A stretch of DNA of 10,265 bases, from the NCBI GenBank assembly GCA_003557965.1, contig PWND01000274.1, positions 1 through 10,265 of the forward strand, given 5' to 3'. Within the stretch, counting starts at the first letter, position 1, and every line of letters begins with the position of its first letter. This DNA comes from Bacteroidales bacterium (GTDB lineage Bacteria; Bacteroidota; Bacteroidia; Bacteroidales; UBA7960). Of this stretch, positions 6,660 to 10,265 are shown piece by piece. Under the pieces are notes generated by a model. The model worked only from the letters and a program-made list of their open reading frames with translations, was not told the DNA's origin and searched no databases. Position numbers and translations under genes: made by a program.

Positions 6660-8486
6660 TTATGTGATTCGCTCAAGTTTCATCCCAAGCCTGCCAGCAA
6701 TTATTCCTATATCACTTAGTGCTTTATCTATATCTTGTCTTGATCGATCCAACTGATCCCAGTCTACAATGTCTTGATGCCAGTTAAGATATTGTTTAAG
6801 CTCCTTGTAAAATGCCTTATCTCCCATTGGTTGGCCCTTAGTAAACCCGGTTAGATATTTTTCGGCAACCCAGCGTCTATGCTCCATGATAGCCATTGTT
6901 TTGCGTTGATCGTAGGTAACTTCATTGAATTCAAAATGCTCTTCGCCCGGTTTCCCTTCTTTTAATTCCAATCCCAGAAAGCGTAACTTAATAAATAAAT
7001 GGCGTGCTGCCCATCTGTTCTGGTCTTTTCCGGCATCTGTCAACAGTTCCCAGGCTTTGTTCAACTCAGCTGCATTTAATCCAAGGTATAAGTTATGTAT
7101 CTGCTTTGCAATGCAATCTGTTAGTTCAGTGCCATTGACCATCATATTTTTGGAAAACACCTCCTTGAACATATTATGCTTTGCTATTTTTAACCTTTTC
7201 AGGTAATCCTCCTGATTGTGAAAGATTTCAGAAAAATCCTCCGGATTGCTGTCAGCAATAACTATTGGAGGATGGCCCAGCAATTGGTTTTTTTCTGTTT
7301 CTCGAAGTTTTTTGGATAAGTGGTCTGTTTCCAAATAAGCATTGAAAAACAATTGCCTTAATCGTTTGGCCACTATAAAACCGGCTGCGCTGCTCTCCTC
7401 GCAGACAAAACCAACCGAAATATCCCTGGCTAATTTTTCAATGCCGCCATTAAATAATGCTGTTTTATTCAATACTGTAAGGTCAATTAATCTCTCTATA
7501 TCTGGATAGCGGATCTTTATTTGATCGCTCATTTGATCCTGATTACTGCATATCAGGGTGATGCGCAACTTTTTCAACTCGGGGAAATGATATAAATGAG
7601 CAGCTTCGATCAGAACACTTAAAGCAAGTTTGCTATCCCCCCAGATTAAAACATGTGTAGGACAATCACCTCTTCCGAATGAGAGTTGGTACTTGTCGGG
7701 ACTATATAGATCTACGAGTAAAGCGGCAAATCTGGTATAAGCATTAAAAGAACTTATGTCAAGTAAATCTCCTTTTTTATCCTCCAGCTTTTTAAACAGA
7801 TACTCATTCTCAAATTCTGTAATATTGATAGTGAGGTGCATAGAGCGATCCTGATTTTTCCTTCTTATGGCATTGATCTGATCCTTTCTGCTGTCAAAAA
7901 TTCCCTGGATGTTTTTAGCAATTTTCAGGTTTTCAAGGTCATTGCCACAGGCAATAAAAGCTTTACCTGCTTTTACTATATTGGCCTTTTGCAGGTTTTT
8001 ATCAGAATTGGCTTTCCCGATAATAATTTTAACATTTTTCTTTTTCGTGAAATCATTCAGATGACTATTGTCTTTTTTCGATTCGATGATTACAACTTTT
8101 TCTTTGTTATCTGAAAATATCTTTGCACGCCTATAGTTTTTTGAGCCAAGCCCGCAAAACACCACATGATCTTTATAAAACCAGCGAATTATTATGGAAT
8201 CCAACTTACTTTTCAGAAAAGAGTAAAAAACATCCAAAAGAGCCGTAGCCAAAAGCAAGGGTGCAAGAAATCTGGCTATATTCAATGCTAAAGGAATCGG
8301 GTCTTGTTCAAAATCATGTTCCAGAAAGAACAACCGAAAAATATCATACAAAATACTGCTAACTCCTCTTTCCACACCCTCAAGGTTGTAATGCTCATTA
8401 AAGCCTGTCCAGCCCAACAAAATAATTACGAAGAGCATGAAAGTATAAAAAACGGGTCTTTTTACAGAGATGGGGATTTTTTTCAT
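6660..8486 (-). CDS. Membrane-anchored TrkA-N (RCK-like) protein with C-terminal RyR-like domain
   Basis: A 608-residue protein. Two hydrophobic segments (about 12-30 and 66-92) flank an amphipathic stretch, SSILYDIFRLFFLEHD (43-58), placed like the pore helix of a two-TM channel, but there is no TVGYG-type selectivity filter. After it, DHVVFCGLGSKNYRRA (106-121) opens a TrkA-N Rossmann fold with GxGxxN in the nucleotide loop and E135 at the end of the second strand (VVIIES), as in NAD-binding RCK domains. A second Rossmann-like half begins at THVLIWGDSKLALS (277-290). The C-terminus (about 527-592) has EHRRWVAEKYLTGFTKG and WHQDIVDWDQLDRSRQDID, which match the pattern of the RyR domain (E-H-x-x-W helix, G[WF] turn, then H-x-x-[IL]-V-x-[WF]-x-x-L). 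Homologous 'NAD-binding/RyR' membrane proteins occur in bacteria, and RyR domains have been predicted to sense nucleotides in TIR- and SLOG-linked systems. Function here is not established: a ligand-gated membrane effector is my inference from the neighbour gene. The ATG at 8486 sits just before the first membrane segment. Confidence 0.75.
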   Translation of the reverse strand: MKKIPISVKRPVFYTFMLFVIILLGWTGFNEHYNLEGVERGVSSILYDIFRLFFLEHDFEQDPIPLALNIARFLAPLLLATALLDVFYSFLKSKLDSIIIRWFYKDHVVFCGLGSKNYRRAKIFSDNKEKVVIIESKKDNSHLNDFTKKKNVKIIIGKANSDKNLQKANIVKAGKAFIACGNDLENLKIAKNIQGIFDSRKDQINAIRRKNQDRSMHLTINITEFENEYLFKKLEDKKGDLLDISSFNAYTRFAALLVDLYSPDKYQLSFGRGDCPTHVLIWGDSKLALSVLIEAAHLYHFPELKKLRITLICSNQDQMSDQIKIRYPDIERLIDLTVLNKTALFNGGIEKLARDISVGFVCEESSAAGFIVAKRLRQLFFNAYLETDHLSKKLRETEKNQLLGHPPIVIADSNPEDFSEIFHNQEDYLKRLKIAKHNMFKEVFSKNMMVNGTELTDCIAKQIHNLYLGLNAAELNKAWELLTDAGKDQNRWAARHLFIKLRFLGLELKEGKPGEEHFEFNEVTYDQRKTMAIMEHRRWVAEKYLTGFTKGQPMGDKAFYKELKQYLNWHQDIVDWDQLDRSRQDIDKALSDIGIIAGRLGMKLERIT

Positions 8487-8550
8487 GGAGTAATAATTTT
8501 AGCTAAATGGATTCTTCTTATATATAATCTCCGGAATAACAATAAGGGTA

Positions 8551-9249
8551 TTATTTAAAAACTGAAGCTTCAACATGTTTCTTTATTTTGGCAAAACCTA
8601 TTTTATGCAGTTTTATTATAAAGCCAAGGAATATAACCAGCAGCACAAGGGCAAAAATTGGATTAACTTCTATAAGTGCATTGCTGTACATTAAAAGGAA
8701 ATTATAAATTCCATGCGCAAGTATTGCAAATAAAACGCCTTTAAACAAATATTTTGCCTTTTGAGATGGAATGAATTTAGCATGCGCAAAATAATAGCCC
8801 ATGATAACACCAAAAAGAGCATGGGCAGGCACAGATAATATTGCCCGACCAATGGCCACACCATAGCCCCCCTCAACTACATACAAAATATTCTCGATTA
8901 ATGCAAAACCCATTGACACAAATACAGCGTAAATTATTCCGTCGAAGTACTCATTGAAATTCTTGTCGCGCCATATCAATAAATATAAAAACAAAAATTT
9001 AGATACTTCCTCAGGAACAGCGGCCAGCAGGAAGGCGTTGTAGAATGAAAGCAGAAAGGCATTGTTTGAAAATAGCTGGGCTCCTGGTTGAAAAATAACA
9101 GCCAGAAACAAAGCAGGAATAATAGTCAGCACACCGCCACCAAAGGCTTTCATTAGAACTCTGATCGGTTCTTTTTCGTACTTGTCTCTATAGTATAAAT
9201 ATACCATTATTACGACTACCGGAAATATTGAAGACAAAATAAGCAGCAT
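8551..9249 (-). CDS. PrsW-family intramembrane protease
   Basis: A 232-residue polytopic membrane protein with the complete motif set of the PrsW family (CPBP-like membrane peptidases): the N-terminal YRDKYEKEP signature (20-28), PEEVSKF with the glutamate pair E80-E81, a second conserved glutamate in FALIEN (E119), and histidines in PAHALFG (H143) and AHGIYNF (H179). Hydrophobic segments lie about 3-20, 33-54, 64-93, 104-124, 137-156, 167-189 and 196-213. The founding member in Bacillus cleaves an anti-sigma factor; most homologues, including those of Bacteroidota, have no known substrate. No anti-sigma factor is seen in this window. The gene ends 64 bases before the RyR/TrkA-N gene on the same strand, so co-transcription is possible, but a functional link is not shown. 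Confidence 0.88.
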   Translation of the reverse strand: MLLILSSIFPVVVIMVYLYYRDKYEKEPIRVLMKAFGGGVLTIIPALFLAVIFQPGAQLFSNNAFLLSFYNAFLLAAVPEEVSKFLFLYLLIWRDKNFNEYFDGIIYAVFVSMGFALIENILYVVEGGYGVAIGRAILSVPAHALFGVIMGYYFAHAKFIPSQKAKYLFKGVLFAILAHGIYNFLLMYSNALIEVNPIFALVLLVIFLGFIIKLHKIGFAKIKKHVEASVFK

Positions 9250-9358
9250 TGGGATAAATAGTTTAGTGGTATAAAAAGGAAATATAAGATAAGAAAACAG
9301 ATGTGGTTTATTACAGGATATTGGAATAAAAGGTTAATAATATTTCGGGTTTGTTTTC

Positions 9359-9378
9359 AAAATATCTTCAGATATTTT
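9359..9378. terminator. AT-rich hairpin between the 266-residue gene and prsW-like gene
   Basis: Perfect 8-bp inverted repeat AAAATATC / GATATTTT with a four-base loop TTCA. It lies 51 bases past the stop of the minus-strand gene at 9430. The stem contains few G-C pairs and on the minus strand no T run follows beyond the stem itself, so it would be a weak terminator at best; on the plus strand one more T follows. It might instead be an mRNA end-protecting or operator-like element. Confidence 0.35.
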
Positions 9379-9381
9379 TCT

Positions 9382-9432
9382 TTAATACCCTGCATTCGGA
9401 GCTTTTGCATCATATTCATTCATCTTTTTTCA
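9382..9432 (-). other. In-frame continuation after the TGA stop of the 266-residue gene
   Basis: After TGA at 9430-9432 the same frame continues for 15 codons (KKMNEYDAKAPNAGY) to a TAA at 9382-9384. The segment is hydrophilic, as a cytoplasmic tail of a membrane protein would be. It could be a leftover of a longer C-terminus cut by a nonsense change, or chance. No ribosome-binding site supports the internal ATG as a separate peptide. Confidence 0.25.
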
Positions 9433-10230
9433 GAATGGAATTAAAGATATTAAATAATGTGCGCCGAAAGCAATGAAGTAACCGGCAATAAGGATCAGAA
9501 ATATCAGCAGGCCTCTCTTTAAAGTGCTTAGGTTCCATAATAGTGCCTTATTGAGTATATTTAGGGTGTATTCCAGGGGCTTATAGTAAAGCTTAAATAG
9601 CAATGCCAGTAAAACCAAATATACAGCTTCCTTTAAGCCTTCTATAATTTTGAACGAAGGGATTATCTGAAAGAAGTTTATTATTGATATAATTATGTTG
9701 ACAAAAGCAAAATTCAATATGGCCGGCAAATAAAAAAGAATGGGTATCCAAATCCACAGCAAGTGACGTTTGCGAAAATTAAAGAATGCAGAAACCTCTT
9801 TTTTTTTAAATGAAGGCCAGGCAACAGAGATCAGGGGAATAATGAAAGCCAGGGCGGCAAAAATAAACCCGTCATAGAAATATTCTTTGTTTTGTAATTC
9901 TGTAAAAAATATCATGTAAATGGCCAGCACCCCATAAGCAAGGGACCCCAGGGCGTAAGGGAAGCTGATCCAAAACATGGTTTTCTTTGAAGGTTTTTCC
10001 AATACCCAGAAGGTGAGTGCCGAAGAGATAAAAATAGTAACCAGGTAAGACAGCACCATTACAAAATATTTTCCATGAAAAGAAAAAATGGCTGCATCTT
10101 CCTGAAATTGAAAATCGGGATAATGGATTTCCAGGAATGCTCTAACGGTATAGGCAAAAGCTACGATAAGGATGTAATTGTAAAAGTAATACACAAACAA
10201 AGCGAATGTGTTGGTCTTAATTGCTTTCAT
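9430..10230 (-). CDS. Polytopic membrane protein of unknown function
   Basis: A 266-residue protein with about seven to eight hydrophobic segments (roughly 8-29, 56-77, 86-108, 119-138, 157-187, 202-216, 239-264), short charged loops, and basic patches such as KKKE (142-145) and FRKRH (152-156) that would face the cytoplasm. There are no recognisable catalytic or ligand-binding motifs; the arrangement is loosely like Yip1/YIPF-type membrane proteins but I would not assign it. The start is the ATG at 10230, which opens MKAIKTNTFALF before the first membrane helix. It is the most upstream gene of the minus-strand set visible here, 180 bases from the PrsW gene. What lies beyond the right edge is unknown, so its operon cannot be judged. 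Confidence 0.7.
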   Translation of the reverse strand: MKAIKTNTFALFVYYFYNYILIVAFAYTVRAFLEIHYPDFQFQEDAAIFSFHGKYFVMVLSYLVTIFISSALTFWVLEKPSKKTMFWISFPYALGSLAYGVLAIYMIFFTELQNKEYFYDGFIFAALAFIIPLISVAWPSFKKKEVSAFFNFRKRHLLWIWIPILFYLPAILNFAFVNIIISIINFFQIIPSFKIIEGLKEAVYLVLLALLFKLYYKPLEYTLNILNKALLWNLSTLKRGLLIFLILIAGYFIAFGAHYLISLIPF

Positions 10231-10265
10231 AATTGCAAGAGTGGAAATAGAAGTGCTATCGAGTA

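Noticed and set aside
8200..8486. Reading the RyR/TrkA-N protein as an ordinary potassium channel
   Set aside because: The segment between the membrane helices lacks a TVGYG-like filter, and the second Rossmann half and RyR-like end do not belong to standard potassium channels.
1..10265. tRNA, rRNA, insertion sequence or attachment site
   Set aside because: No cloverleaf-like segments, transposase motifs or terminal inverted repeats were found by reading; a dedicated search was not possible.

Overview
The window looks like chromosomal DNA of a Bacteroidota bacterium. It is AT-rich, the genes lack clear Shine-Dalgarno sequences, and the encoded families (a bacterial TIR-STAND protein with large TPR arrays, a PrsW protease, polytopic membrane proteins) fit that phylum. 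This placement is inference from composition and gene content; there is no marker gene in the window.

Layout, left to right. On the plus strand, 1-789 holds the 3' part of a TIM-barrel glycosidase-like gene that enters from the left edge. Everything after it is on the minus strand and converges on it. Bases 790-1793 are a degraded-looking stretch: a start-less open frame (882-1091) and a small TPR gene (1079-1574) split by a one-base excess in a nine-base homopolymer. Next is the largest gene, 1794-6563, encoding a 1589-residue zinc ribbon-TIR-NACHT/STAND-TPR protein whose C-terminal half is an uninterrupted array of 48-residue repeats, some about 95 percent identical at DNA level. Upstream of it, 6660-8486 encodes a 608-residue membrane protein with two hydrophobic segments, TrkA-N/RCK-like Rossmann domains and a C-terminal RyR-like domain. 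Then come a PrsW-family membrane protease (8551-9249) and a 266-residue polytopic membrane protein of unknown role (9430-10230).

How they may work together. The minus-strand genes are read right to left with gaps of 180, 64 and 96 bases, so at least the RyR/TrkA-N protein and the TIR-STAND protein could be co-transcribed. The TIR-STAND protein has the build of an immune-type sensor: a repeat array for recognition, an NTPase switch and a TIR effector that keeps the glutamate expected for NAD cleavage. The partner has a nucleotide-binding fold and a RyR-type domain attached to a small membrane module. The most interesting hypothesis is a two-gene defence system in which an NAD-derived product of the TIR domain acts on the RyR/TrkA-N membrane protein. 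The architectures are visible in the sequence; the functional link is inference. The PrsW and 266-residue genes may be ordinary neighbours.
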